DNA of 34,461 bases from Eubacteriales bacterium. GTDB lineage: Bacteria > Bacillota > Clostridia > Oscillospirales > Oscillospiraceae. The stretch is from NCBI GenBank assembly GCA_030531595.1, contig JAUNND010000022.1:1-34461 (forward strand), read 5' to 3'. Of this stretch, positions 1 through 7,172 are shown piece by piece. Under the pieces are notes generated by a model. That model ran no database searches, had not been told where the DNA came from, and was given only the letters and a program-made list of their open reading frames with translations. How positions within the stretch are numbered: position 1 is the first letter of the stretch; each line of letters starts with the position of its first letter. The translations under genes were made by a program, and so were the position numbers.

Positions 1-1392
1 TGCTGCAAGAGCCTCCTTTTCGGCGGCCTTTCGTGCGGCTTCCTCTTCCTTCAGACGGAGCTTTTCGGCTGCCGCGGCTTCGGCCTCCTCTGCACGGATA
101 CGCTCAAGCTCGATATTGGCGGCATTGATGATCTCATATGCGGATTCTCTGTCAACGCTCTCATTGTATTTGACAAGGAACTCATCGGACTTGATAAGTC
201 TGTCTACGAGCTCTTCCTCGGCAGCGCCGATAAGGCTCTGGGGAGGCAGAATCTTCGCACGCTCTACCACAGCGGGAATGCCTTCTTCATCGAGGAAGCT
301 GATAAGCGCTTCTCCGACGCCGAGCTCCATAAGAGCGGTCTCGGTGTCAAATTCGCTGTTCGCTCTGAATGCCTTGGCTGCGGCGCGGACGCATTTCTGC
401 TCGGCGGGGGTGTATGCACGCAGAGCGTGCTGGACGCGGTTCGAAAGCTGTGCAAGCACATCGTTGGGAATATCCGATGGGCTCTGGCTTATGAAGTATA
501 CGCCTACGGCCTTGGAACGTATGAGCTTTACGACCTGAACGATCTTTGCGACAAGAGCCTTGGGGCAGTCGGTGAACAGCAGATGTGCCTCATCGAAGAA
601 GAACACCATCCTGGGCTTATCAAGATCGCCTACTTCGGGGAGCTTTTCAAAAAGCTCTGTCAGCATCCACAGCAGGAATGTACCGTAGACCGTGGGGCTG
701 GCAACAAGTCTGGTACTGCTGAGAACATTGATGAAACCGCGGCCGTCAAGATCGGTACGCATGAAGTCACGGATATCCAGAGACGGTTCTCCGAAGAACT
801 GCTCTCCGCCCTCGTCCTCAAAGGCAAGGAGCGCTCTCTGGATCGCGCCGATGCTGGCAGCGGAGACATTGCCGTATTCGACCGTGTATTCAGCCCGATT
901 GTCGCCCACGAACTGGAGCATTGCACGCAGATCCTTCAGATCGAGCAGCAGCAGACCGTTGTCATCGGCTACCTTGAATACGATATTCAGAACGCCCTGC
1001 TGGATCTCCGTAAGACCGAGCAGACGGGACAGGAGGACCGGACCCATCTCCGAAACCGAAACGCGCACGGGAATACCCTTCTGACCGAAGATATCCCAAA
1101 ATCTTGTGGGATAGCTCTTGTACTCGAAGCCGTCAAGTCCGAAATACTCAATGCGCTTTTGCATATCCTCATTGTCTGTCCCTTTTCTGCACATACCTGT
1201 CAGATCGCCCTTGATGTCAGCGAGAAAGACGGGTACGCCCATGTCCGAAAAGGATTCTGCCATGACCTTCATGGTGACTGTTTTGCCGGTACCGGTCGCT
1301 CCTGCGATCAGTCCGTGGCGGTTTGCCATTTCCGGGATAAGGAACAGAGGCTTATCCGATTTTGCCATGTATATTTTTTTATCCTGAAGCAT
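1..1392 (-). CDS. HerA-like ATPase, DUF853 (YjgR-type) family, C-terminus cut by window edge
   Basis: The frame stays open from an ATG at 1392 to the window edge, giving 464 visible residues, so the stop lies outside. Walker A is GATGTGKT at residues 31-38. A Walker B-like FFFDEAH lies near residue 264, followed by an arginine-finger-like region and the SQSPSDIP segment typical of the DUF853 branch of HerA/FtsK-type ATPases. The visible C-terminus becomes a Glu/Ala/Lys-rich helix, probably coiled coil. AGGAGG lies seven bases before the ATG, which fixes the start. Members are annotated as DNA-translocase or helicase-like, but the physiological role is poorly known. It diverges from cdsA. Family assignment is firm; function is inferred only as an ATP-driven motor. 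Confidence 0.9.
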   Translation of the reverse strand, partial: MLQDKKIYMAKSDKPLFLIPEMANRHGLIAGATGTGKTVTMKVMAESFSDMGVPVFLADIKGDLTGMCRKGTDNEDMQKRIEYFGLDGFEYKSYPTRFWDIFGQKGIPVRVSVSEMGPVLLSRLLGLTEIQQGVLNIVFKVADDNGLLLLDLKDLRAMLQFVGDNRAEYTVEYGNVSAASIGAIQRALLAFEDEGGEQFFGEPSLDIRDFMRTDLDGRGFINVLSSTRLVASPTVYGTFLLWMLTELFEKLPEVGDLDKPRMVFFFDEAHLLFTDCPKALVAKIVQVVKLIRSKAVGVYFISQSPSDIPNDVLAQLSNRVQHALRAYTPAEQKCVRAAAKAFRANSEFDTETALMELGVGEALISFLDEEGIPAVVERAKILPPQSLIGAAEEELVDRLIKSDEFLVKYNESVDRESAYEIINAANIELERIRAEEAEAAAAEKLRLKEEEAARKAAEKEALAA

Positions 1393-1433
1393 TTGATTTC
1401 CTCCTGTGTTTTTTCTTTTTTTCCGATAAAAAC

Positions 1434-1462
1434 ATAATATCACAGAATGTGCCGCTGCACAA
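1434..1462 (-). promoter_or_regulatory. Candidate promoter of the HerA-like gene
   Basis: On the minus strand, TTGTGC (1457-1462) and TATTAT (1434-1439) are separated by 17 bases, and TG lies one base before the -10, giving an extended -10 element. It lies about 40 bases upstream of the ATG at 1392. The -35 match is only 3 of 6, so the extended -10 carries the call. Confidence 0.5.
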
Positions 1463-1475
1463 GACAAAAATATTG

Positions 1476-1504
1476 TTGAGAAATACGGCGTGATATAGTA
1501 TAAT
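1476..1504 (+). promoter_or_regulatory. Sigma-A-type promoter of cdsA
   Basis: TTGAGA at 1476-1481 and a perfect TATAAT at 1499-1504 have a 17-base spacer. The site lies 29 bases upstream of the TTG start at 1533. It is close to consensus and divergent from the HerA-like gene promoter. Confidence 0.8.
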
Positions 1505-1532
1505 GGTTTAAATTTAAGGAAGAGGTGTCGGA

Positions 1533-2333
1533 TTGAAGAAGAGATTGATATCCGCTTGCGTACTTCTGACAATAGCGCTGACTTGTGTCTTTTTGTCGGA
1601 ATATACAAGGGTACTGTTTTTTGCCGCTGCCGGAATATGCTGTGCCTATGAGTACAGCAGAGGACTGGAAAAAATAAATGTATACTGTGCCGCGTGGGTA
1701 ATGTACACCTACATCGCCATACAGGCCGTACTTGCGGTCTTTCATGCCGGTACGGTTCTCTATATAGCCTGTATGGCCACGGGCGTATATCTTGCGCTGT
1801 TCTCCGGGATCATCCATCCGAAGGTGCGCGGAAGCGGCGCGATCTATACGGTGGCGGGTCTTGCCTACCCGGGCATCATCTACGGGCTTATGATGATGAT
1901 ATGTGTCAGCAGGTACTGGAAGGACGTGCTTATTCTGGGCTGCTTTTCAAGCTGGCTGTGCGACTGCTTTGCTCTGCTCGGCGGCATGAAATTCGGGAAG
2001 CACAAAATAGCGCCCGATATCAGTCCGAAAAAGACAGTCGAGGGCTGTATCTGCGGAGCGATAGCCGGAACGCTGACAGGCGCACTGATCCGGCTCATAC
2101 CGTTTTTGTGCCCCGATGTTTCCTGGGGGCTTGCTCTTATCACCTGCTTCGTCGCCTCCACCATGGGGCAGATCGGAGATCTCGCCGAATCTCTCATCAA
2201 GCGTATGCTCGGTCTGAAGGATTTTTCAAACCTCATTCCCGGACACGGCGGAATGTTCGACAGGAGCGACAGTATCATGTTTGCTGTCCCGGCGGCGTAT
2301 CTCTGCCTGTATATTGCGGGACTTATATCGTAA
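1533..2333 (+). CDS. cdsA: Phosphatidate cytidylyltransferase (CDP-diglyceride synthase)
   Basis: This integral membrane enzyme makes CDP-diacylglycerol from CTP and phosphatidic acid, the branch point of phospholipid synthesis. The 266-residue product has about seven to eight hydrophobic segments. The CdsA signature sits near the C-terminus as SLIKRMLGLKDFSN followed by PGHGGMFDRSD, including the conserved KD, HGG and DR residues. The start is TTG, with GGAAGAGGTG just upstream and no ATG that would retain the first membrane segment. The gene is alone on its strand and convergent with the RluA-family gene, with a shared hairpin between them. In many Firmicutes cdsA lies next to uppS and dxr; that context is absent here. 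Confidence 0.93.
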   Translation: MKKRLISACVLLTIALTCVFLSEYTRVLFFAAAGICCAYEYSRGLEKINVYCAAWVMYTYIAIQAVLAVFHAGTVLYIACMATGVYLALFSGIIHPKVRGSGAIYTVAGLAYPGIIYGLMMMICVSRYWKDVLILGCFSSWLCDCFALLGGMKFGKHKIAPDISPKKTVEGCICGAIAGTLTGALIRLIPFLCPDVSWGLALITCFVASTMGQIGDLAESLIKRMLGLKDFSNLIPGHGGMFDRSDSIMFAVPAAYLCLYIAGLIS

Positions 2334-2338
2334 ACGAA

Positions 2339-2362
2339 CGCCCGAAGCTTTATCTTCGGGCG
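2339..2362. terminator. Hairpin between convergent cdsA and RluA-family gene
   Basis: CGCCCGAAG (2339-2347) and CTTCGGGCG (2354-2362) form a perfect nine-pair stem with a six-base loop, exactly in the gap between two convergent genes. T-tracts on either side are poor, so efficiency is uncertain, but the position suggests a bidirectional terminator. Confidence 0.65.
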
Positions 2363-2368
2363 TGAAAT

Positions 2369-3343
2369 CTATATGGTCGATATATCAAAATCGAAATATT
2401 TCTCGGCAAAATCGACCGATCGGACGCGGAACTCTTTTCCTCTGAGATAGTTGAGTATCCCTGCGTCCGTAGGAAAGGCAAAGCACAGGCGGTAGGAATA
2501 GAGCGCCTGTCCCTTCTCGCCGAAATCCCGGTTGAACCGTTCGCTTCCGTACTTGCCGTCCCCGAGGAGCGGCCAACCTGCATGGGACATCTGGGCACGT
2601 ATCTGATGGGTGCGTCCTGTCAGCAGATGGCACTCGACCAGAGAGAGTCTTCCGGAGGTACACACGGTTCTGTACTCCGTAACGGCCGTTCTCGCTCCCG
2701 GCTCGGCGGTGTTTTTTACATAGACCTGATTTTTATCCGCATCCTTGAAAAGGAAATTCTCAAGCCGTCCGGAAGCGGGACGGGGCTTTCCGTTGACGGC
2801 GCACAGATAGTATTTCTCTATCTCCCTGTCCTTTATCTTTTCGTTTAATATGCGCAGAGCCTCGGCGTTTTTCGCGGCGATAACGATGCCGCCGGTGTTG
2901 CGATCGATCCTGTTGCACAGTGCCGGCGCAAAGGAGTTCTCCTCACGCGGATTCCATTCTCCCTTCTGAGCCATATACGCCTGGATATTTGCGATGAGCG
3001 TATTGTAATCCCACACGCCGGCGCTGTGACAGAGCACTCCGGGCTTTTTGTCGGCAAGCAGAATGTTTTCGTCCTCGTAGACGATAGTAAGCCTCGGCGT
3101 ACCGACCTTGAGGTATGAGTTTTCCTCCCTCGGTTTTTCAAAGAACTCATCGTTTATATACATCTGCACGGTGTCGCCTTTGCTGAGGCGCGTATCACGC
3201 TTAGCGCCTTTGCCGTTTATTTTGACGCGCTTGAGACGGATGTATTTCTGCAGCAGAGCCTCCGGCAGGAGCGGAACGGTTTTGCCGATAAACCTGTCAA
3301 AGCGCTGTCCGGCGTCGTTTGAATTGACCGTAAATTCCTTCAT
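2369..3343 (-). CDS. RluA-family RNA pseudouridine synthase
   Basis: Converts specific uridines in rRNA or tRNA to pseudouridine. The 324-residue protein has an N-terminal S4-like RNA-binding domain (about residues 12-70) and the catalytic RluA domain from about residue 85. The catalytic motif reads NRIDRNTGG at 144-152, with D147 as the expected nucleophile. The usual HRLD starts with His; here it is Asn, marking a subfamily rather than loss of function. GRTHQIRAQM and PLLGDGKYG, also typical, follow. The start is ATG 3343 with AAGGGAA upstream. It sits closer to RluC/RluD-type proteins than to RsuA, but the exact target base cannot be read from sequence. Confidence 0.9.
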   Translation of the reverse strand: MKEFTVNSNDAGQRFDRFIGKTVPLLPEALLQKYIRLKRVKINGKGAKRDTRLSKGDTVQMYINDEFFEKPREENSYLKVGTPRLTIVYEDENILLADKKPGVLCHSAGVWDYNTLIANIQAYMAQKGEWNPREENSFAPALCNRIDRNTGGIVIAAKNAEALRILNEKIKDREIEKYYLCAVNGKPRPASGRLENFLFKDADKNQVYVKNTAEPGARTAVTEYRTVCTSGRLSLVECHLLTGRTHQIRAQMSHAGWPLLGDGKYGSERFNRDFGEKGQALYSYRLCFAFPTDAGILNYLRGKEFRVRSVDFAEKYFDFDISTI

Positions 3344-3377
3344 AAGCTATTCCCTTGGTTCGTTTTTTATCGTGATA

Positions 3378-3406
3378 AGTATAATACCAAACCGCTCCGA
3401 TGTAAA
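3378..3406 (-). promoter_or_regulatory. Promoter of the RluA-family gene
   Basis: On the minus strand, TTTACA (3401-3406) and TATACT (3378-3383) are separated by exactly 17 bases. Each box matches the sigma-A consensus at 5 of 6 positions. It lies about 35 bases upstream of the ATG at 3343. Confidence 0.75.
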
Positions 3407-3446
3407 GCCGCGAAAGAACATAACATAAATTTCATAAATCTGGGTC

Positions 3447-3475
3447 TTGCCCTTGCGAGAAAAATAGTTTATATT
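3447..3475 (+). promoter_or_regulatory. Candidate promoter of the ECF-like operon
   Basis: TTGCCC (3447-3452) and TATATT (3470-3475) have a 17-base spacer, 47 bases before the ATG at 3523. The region is AT-rich and other -10 phasings are possible (TTGCGA at 3453 with boxes near 3476). Confidence 0.5.
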
Positions 3476-3522
3476 TTATATATTGAAATACCGTATGAAA
3501 TATCGAGATCAGGGAGCCTGCC

Positions 3523-4341
3523 ATGTCGGTCATCAAGGCTGAAAAAATTACATATTCCTGCCCCGGCGGCCGCAGAACGGGCATTTCCGATGTGTCATTT
3601 GAGGCGGAAAAGGGTGAGCTGACCGTTATACTCGGACCGGAAAACAGCGGAAAAACGGCTGTCGTGCAGCTTTTGAACGCTCTTGCCCTGCCGACTGAGG
3701 GAAAGCTCACCGTCTGCGGCATAGAGACCGACGATAAAAAGGCTCTGCGCGAGCTGAGAAAAAAATGCACCGTTGTTTTTGACCGGCAGAGAGAGCGTTT
3801 TTTTACCGCTACTCCGGGCGATGAGCTTAATTTTTCATGCAGATATGCCGGGATACCGAAAAAAAACGTCTTGGAATGTACGGAAAAAGCAAAGGCATTC
3901 GCGGGTATTTCCGACATCGAAGACACCGATTTTTCGCTTCTCGGCGAAGCCGATATCATAAAGACCGCCGCTGCCGTCTGTCTCGTAAGCGAGCCGGAGA
4001 TCATTATATTCGACGGCAGCACCTCCGGCCTGAAAGCCTCGGAAAAAGCCGGATTTTTCAATATGCTGAAAAGGATGACCGCCTCCGATATCGCCGTTAT
4101 CCTCACGACGACCGACAGCAATGACGCCGTGCACGCAGATCGGGTAATTGTGATGTGCGAGGGGAAAAAGCTCGGAGAAGGCACTGCGCGGGAAATTCTG
4201 AGCGATACGGAGCTGCTGAAAAAATCGGGATCGGAGCCGCCCTTTGCCGTAAGAGTGTACCGTGATCTGCTTGATGCCGACGCGCCTCTTTCCGAAATCC
4301 CGCTGACGATGGATGAGCTGGTGAAAGAAATATGCCGATAG
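3523..4341 (+). CDS. ECF-transporter-type ABC ATPase, degenerate (subunit 1)
   Basis: The 272-residue ABC ATPase resembles the EcfA/CbiO pair that powers energy-coupling-factor vitamin and metal importers. Walker A is intact (GPENSGKT, 38-45). Other hallmarks are altered: the Q-loop Gln is Asp87, the LSGGQ signature reads LLGEA (139-143), Walker B is IIIFDG with Gly165 in place of the catalytic Glu, the D-loop ends SGLK, and the switch His is Thr197. The overall fold pattern and the DRVIVM strand are still clear. The start is ATG with GGGAG six bases away. Its stop overlaps the next gene by 10 bases. By family knowledge this subunit may bind ATP but should hydrolyse it poorly or not at all. 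Substrate unknown. Confidence 0.82.
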   Translation: MSVIKAEKITYSCPGGRRTGISDVSFEAEKGELTVILGPENSGKTAVVQLLNALALPTEGKLTVCGIETDDKKALRELRKKCTVVFDRQRERFFTATPGDELNFSCRYAGIPKKNVLECTEKAKAFAGISDIEDTDFSLLGEADIIKTAAAVCLVSEPEIIIFDGSTSGLKASEKAGFFNMLKRMTASDIAVILTTTDSNDAVHADRVIVMCEGKKLGEGTAREILSDTELLKKSGSEPPFAVRVYRDLLDADAPLSEIPLTMDELVKEICR

Positions 4342-5141
4342 TTCTTGAAAACATATATTTTTCCTGTGAGTCCCCCCATCGGAAGGGAGAGCTTAAAAAT
4401 GTATCTCTCACGATAGAGGACGGAGAATTTGTCGGTGTTCTGGGCGGCAAAAGCGGCGGCGCATCGGCTCTGACAGCCGTGATCGGCAGAGTATATGCCC
4501 CTCTGTACGGCAATGTGAAGATCATCAACGGCGACGCTGTCTGCGTTTTTTCCGGAAGCGAGCGGTTTCTGAGCGAGAGCACCGTTGAAAAGCAGCTTTT
4601 AAGGCGTCTTTCGGGAAAAGAGCTGGGCGATAACGAAAAAGCGGAGAGGATCAGCGCTTCTCTTGAAGCTGTGGGACTTGATTTTGCCGAAATAAAGGAC
4701 GTCCCGCCGCTGAGTCTGCCCTTGGGCAAAATGCGTCTTGTCTCGATCGCCGAAGCATTGCTCACGGAGGCGGAGACGATCCTTCTGGACGATCCGATGG
4801 AGAATATGAGCGTGCAATGGTCCGTAAGGCTCATGGAGTGCCTTAAAAAGCTCAATGACGTCGGGAAGACCGTTATTATCGCCTCGGATGACGCCGAGCT
4901 GCTCTCCGGCTTTGTAAAAAGGATCATTATTATGAAAGACGGCGAGATCGTGCGAAACGGCAGCACGAAGACCGTTCTCACCGACTATTACGATCTGCTC
5001 CGTCTGGGTATCGATATACCGCAAACGGTGCTGTGCGCAAGAGCTCTGAGAGAAAACGGGATCGATATGCCCGATAATGTACTTACCTATCAGCAGCTTA
5101 TTGACAGGCTGAAGATCATCATGTGGAGGAAAGCTCTATGA
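4332..5141 (+). CDS. ECF-transporter-type ABC ATPase, strongly degenerate (subunit 2)
   Basis: This 269-residue second ATPase has the EcfA-like layout with nearly every catalytic residue changed. The Walker A region reads GGKSGGAS (38-45), so the invariant Lys is Ala44. The Q-loop Gln is Ser74. The signature reads LPLGK (129-133). Walker B is LLDD, with Asp154 in the Glu position. The D-loop is ENMS and the switch His is Asp186. The reading frame is intact and of normal length, and overlaps both neighbours (10 bases upstream, 4 bases downstream). It is therefore maintained rather than a decaying pseudogene. It probably pairs with subunit 1 as a structural or regulatory partner of the EcfT-like protein. 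Confidence 0.8.
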   Translation: MPIVLENIYFSCESPHRKGELKNVSLTIEDGEFVGVLGGKSGGASALTAVIGRVYAPLYGNVKIINGDAVCVFSGSERFLSESTVEKQLLRRLSGKELGDNEKAERISASLEAVGLDFAEIKDVPPLSLPLGKMRLVSIAEALLTEAETILLDDPMENMSVQWSVRLMECLKKLNDVGKTVIIASDDAELLSGFVKRIIIMKDGEIVRNGSTKTVLTDYYDLLRLGIDIPQTVLCARALRENGIDMPDNVLTYQQLIDRLKIIMWRKAL

Positions 5142-5926
5142 CCCATCCTGCCGGGAGGAACGGACAAAAAGGCTCTTCCGGGCTTGTCGGAATAAATCCG
5201 GCCGTAAAGCTTATGTGCCTCATACTTTCGATCGCGGCGGTATTGTGCTGCCGTTCACCCATCGGTTTTGCCGTTGCCGCTGTCGTAACCACGGCGATCG
5301 TCTATATCTCCTCTCTCTCCGCCGGAGACCTCCTTCGTTCCTATAAAAAGCTTATCATTCTTTTTTCCTTTATCCTGCTTGTTAACACTCTCTTTTACTC
5401 CCCGCGTTACAGCTTTGCCGGGTGGTGGATCTTCCGCCCGTCTGTTGTTGGAGCGATAAAGGGTATCGTAGTTATTTTCAAATCCGTATTGGTCGCTGCC
5501 CTGCTGGAGGTCTTTGCCGTGTCTGTCAGCCGCTCGGAGCTGTCGGATGTTTTTGCGTTTCTGCTCTCCCCGCTCCGCTATATCGGTTTGCCGGCTGCAA
5601 AGATCGCCTCGGCAGTCTCGGAAAGCGTCTGCGTCATTCCCGAGCTTCTGTTCCTTTCGGAAGAAACTCAACTGTCGGAAAGAACGCAGGAGAGAGATTT
5701 TCTCGAAAAAGGGAAGGCAGCATTGGTAAGGACTCTTTCCGTTCTGATCGTTTCTTCTCTGCAAAATGCCGAGAAAAGAGCGGAGTATCTTAACTCAAGA
5801 GGTCTGGGGCTCGACCGGAAAGTACAGCCCTACTTCTCATACAGGATAAAGCAGCTCGGAGTCTGTGACCTCTGTGCCTTCCTTGTCTGTGCATCATTCT
5901 GGGCGATGGAGGTGCTTGTACTGTGA
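5138..5926 (+). CDS. EcfT/CbiQ-like transmembrane coupling subunit
   Basis: This integral membrane protein of 262 residues starts at ATG 5138, with GGAGG eight bases upstream and the ATG overlapping the previous stop as ATGA. It has a short basic N-terminus, then about five hydrophobic segments, with a cytoplasmic helical region at about residues 160-225. EcfT proteins carry two X-Arg-Gly coupling motifs that contact the ATPases. Here the second is visible as NSRGLGL near residue 229, while the first is degenerate (RTQERDF). This fits co-evolution with the degenerate ATPases. The role is inferred as the scaffold joining the ATPases to the S component encoded next. Confidence 0.8.
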   Translation: MTHPAGRNGQKGSSGLVGINPAVKLMCLILSIAAVLCCRSPIGFAVAAVVTTAIVYISSLSAGDLLRSYKKLIILFSFILLVNTLFYSPRYSFAGWWIFRPSVVGAIKGIVVIFKSVLVAALLEVFAVSVSRSELSDVFAFLLSPLRYIGLPAAKIASAVSESVCVIPELLFLSEETQLSERTQERDFLEKGKAALVRTLSVLIVSSLQNAEKRAEYLNSRGLGLDRKVQPYFSYRIKQLGVCDLCAFLVCASFWAMEVLVL

Positions 5927-6441
5927 ATACCATGAAAAACCCCATGCTGTGCGGCGCGTGTATCGCCGTTTGCACAGTCTCCGCCGCTGTTATGCCGTCA
6001 GCGGGAATTGAGTTCATACTTTATCTGGTCGTTTTTCTCTGCTGCATTTTATGTCCCGTACAGTACGGTCTTTTATGTGCCGTACTTGCACCGCTCTGTG
6101 CGTCGCTTCTCTCCGGTGCGCTGTCCGGAATACTGCTTGCTTCCTCCTGTGCGGAGTGCTGCGCGGCAGCTCTGCTGTTTTCGGTATTGATGAAGCTTAT
6201 CCACACCGGAAAGTCTCATACGGATATTCTGATATCCTCATTGTGCGCCGCAGCTGTCGGCAGGATCGTGAATGCGATCGTGAGTACGCTGATCTTTTCC
6301 GACGGTATGACGACGGCTTGTGTATGGTCGTGGTTCAACATCATCGTCACGATCCCTCAGACGGTGCTGCTGATCTCGTCCGTTGAGATCATATATTCCC
6401 TGCTTGTTTCCGCAGGTCTGACCGTCAGCCGTTACGGCTGA
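5923..6441 (+). CDS. Putative ECF S component (substrate-binding membrane protein)
   Basis: A hydrophobic 172-residue protein with about five to six membrane segments, the size and character of ECF S components. It begins at GTG 5923, which overlaps the EcfT stop (GTGA), with GGAGG ten bases upstream. An Ala/small-residue-rich first helix (near ACIAVCTVSAAVMP) fits the helix that docks on EcfT. S components diverge too fast to assign a ligand by eye, so riboflavin, another vitamin or a precursor are all possible. The call rests mainly on its position as the fourth gene of the module. No terminator is obvious before the next promoter. Confidence 0.65.
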   Translation: MNTMKNPMLCGACIAVCTVSAAVMPSAGIEFILYLVVFLCCILCPVQYGLLCAVLAPLCASLLSGALSGILLASSCAECCAAALLFSVLMKLIHTGKSHTDILISSLCAAAVGRIVNAIVSTLIFSDGMTTACVWSWFNIIVTIPQTVLLISSVEIIYSLLVSAGLTVSRYG

Positions 6442-6499
6442 TCATTCTCCCTCTTTTTTCGATGCAGACAACAGCGCGGAATAAAACCGAAACAATCTG

Positions 6500-6528
6500 T
6501 TGACAATCACCGCATCATCCTATAATAT
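6500..6528 (+). promoter_or_regulatory. Promoter of the FMN-binding protein gene
   Basis: A perfect TTGACA at 6500-6505 is followed by TATAATAT at 6521-6528. TATAAT gives a 15-base spacer; the overlapping TAATAT (6523-6528) gives 17. It lies 57 bases before the TTG start at 6585, so the flavoprotein gene can be expressed apart from the ECF-like operon. Confidence 0.75.
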
Positions 6529-6584
6529 TAATTCAATACAGCTTGTCTTCTCTATTTGAAAAATAATCGTTGGGAGTGGTCTCT

Positions 6585-7127
6585 TTGAAAAAGAAAATTC
6601 CTTCCTGGGGCATTCTGGCGCTTGTATGCCTCATCGTTGCGGGTGTTCTGAGCGTCGTAAGCTGCATCACCGATGAACCGATAGCCCTCAGAGCGCAGGA
6701 AAAGGCGTTTGCCGCCAGACAGGAGGCCTTTGCGCTCGCGGATGAGTTCGTACAGATGGAGCTTGAGGACGGCTGCGCAGTTGACGCCTGCTACGAAGCG
6801 TACAAAGCCGGCAAGCTTGTCGGATATGTGGCTCAGATCACCGTTTCGGGCTGTCAGGGACCTATTGAAATTCAGGCAGGCTTTGATCTTGACGGCGAAA
6901 TTCAGGCTATAAGCTGCGGAGGACAGAAGTTTTCCGAGACTTCCGGACTGGGCGCAAAGGTCAAAGAACACGCTTTCAGAGATCAGTTTTCCGGTCTTGC
7001 TGTTCCGGTCGCGCTCGGTGAAACGATCGACGCCGTAACCGGCGCCACGATCAGCTCCACCGCCGTCGTGGACGGTGTAAATGCAGCGGGCGATTTCGTC
7101 GGAAGTCTCCTTTGCCCGTCTGTTTGA
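6585..7127 (+). CDS. RnfG-like membrane-anchored FMN-binding protein
   Basis: A 180-residue protein with a basic start, a membrane anchor at about residues 9-27 and the RnfG/NqrC-like ITDEPI segment just after it. An FMN_bind domain follows, with SETSGLGAKV (118-127) and TGATIS (152-157). In RnfG and NqrC the Thr of this GAT motif (here Thr155) carries FMN through a phosphoester bond added by ApbE. Thus the protein is probably an extracytoplasmic, covalently flavinylated electron carrier. The start is TTG 6585 with GGGAG eight bases upstream; the TTG at 6570 overlaps that site and is rejected. No rnfABCDE or apbE lies nearby. It follows the ECF-like operon on the same strand. Confidence 0.87.
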   Translation: MKKKIPSWGILALVCLIVAGVLSVVSCITDEPIALRAQEKAFAARQEAFALADEFVQMELEDGCAVDACYEAYKAGKLVGYVAQITVSGCQGPIEIQAGFDLDGEIQAISCGGQKFSETSGLGAKVKEHAFRDQFSGLAVPVALGETIDAVTGATISSTAVVDGVNAAGDFVGSLLCPSV

Positions 7128-7143
7128 TCTGCTCTGTGCAAAA

Positions 7144-7170
7144 CTGCCGCCTTCCTTTCGGAGGCGGCAG
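7144..7170. terminator. Bidirectional terminator between FMN-binding gene and rqcH
   Basis: CTGCCGCCT (7144-7152) pairs with AGGCGGCAG (7162-7170). The plus strand continues TATTATTGTTTT and the minus strand continues TTTTGC, so it can end transcripts from both convergent genes. Confidence 0.85.
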
Positions 7171-7172
7171 TA

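Noticed and set aside
427..1437. Long plus-strand open frame of 336 codons
   Set aside because: It is antisense to the HerA-like ATPase, which has clear Walker motifs, a ribosome site and a continuous frame on the minus strand. The plus-strand product has no recognisable domain or ribosome site.
3523..5141. Pseudogene status for the two degenerate ATPases
   Set aside because: Both frames are intact, of normal length, with ribosome sites and coupled overlaps; residue loss is confined to catalytic motifs, which does not look like random decay.
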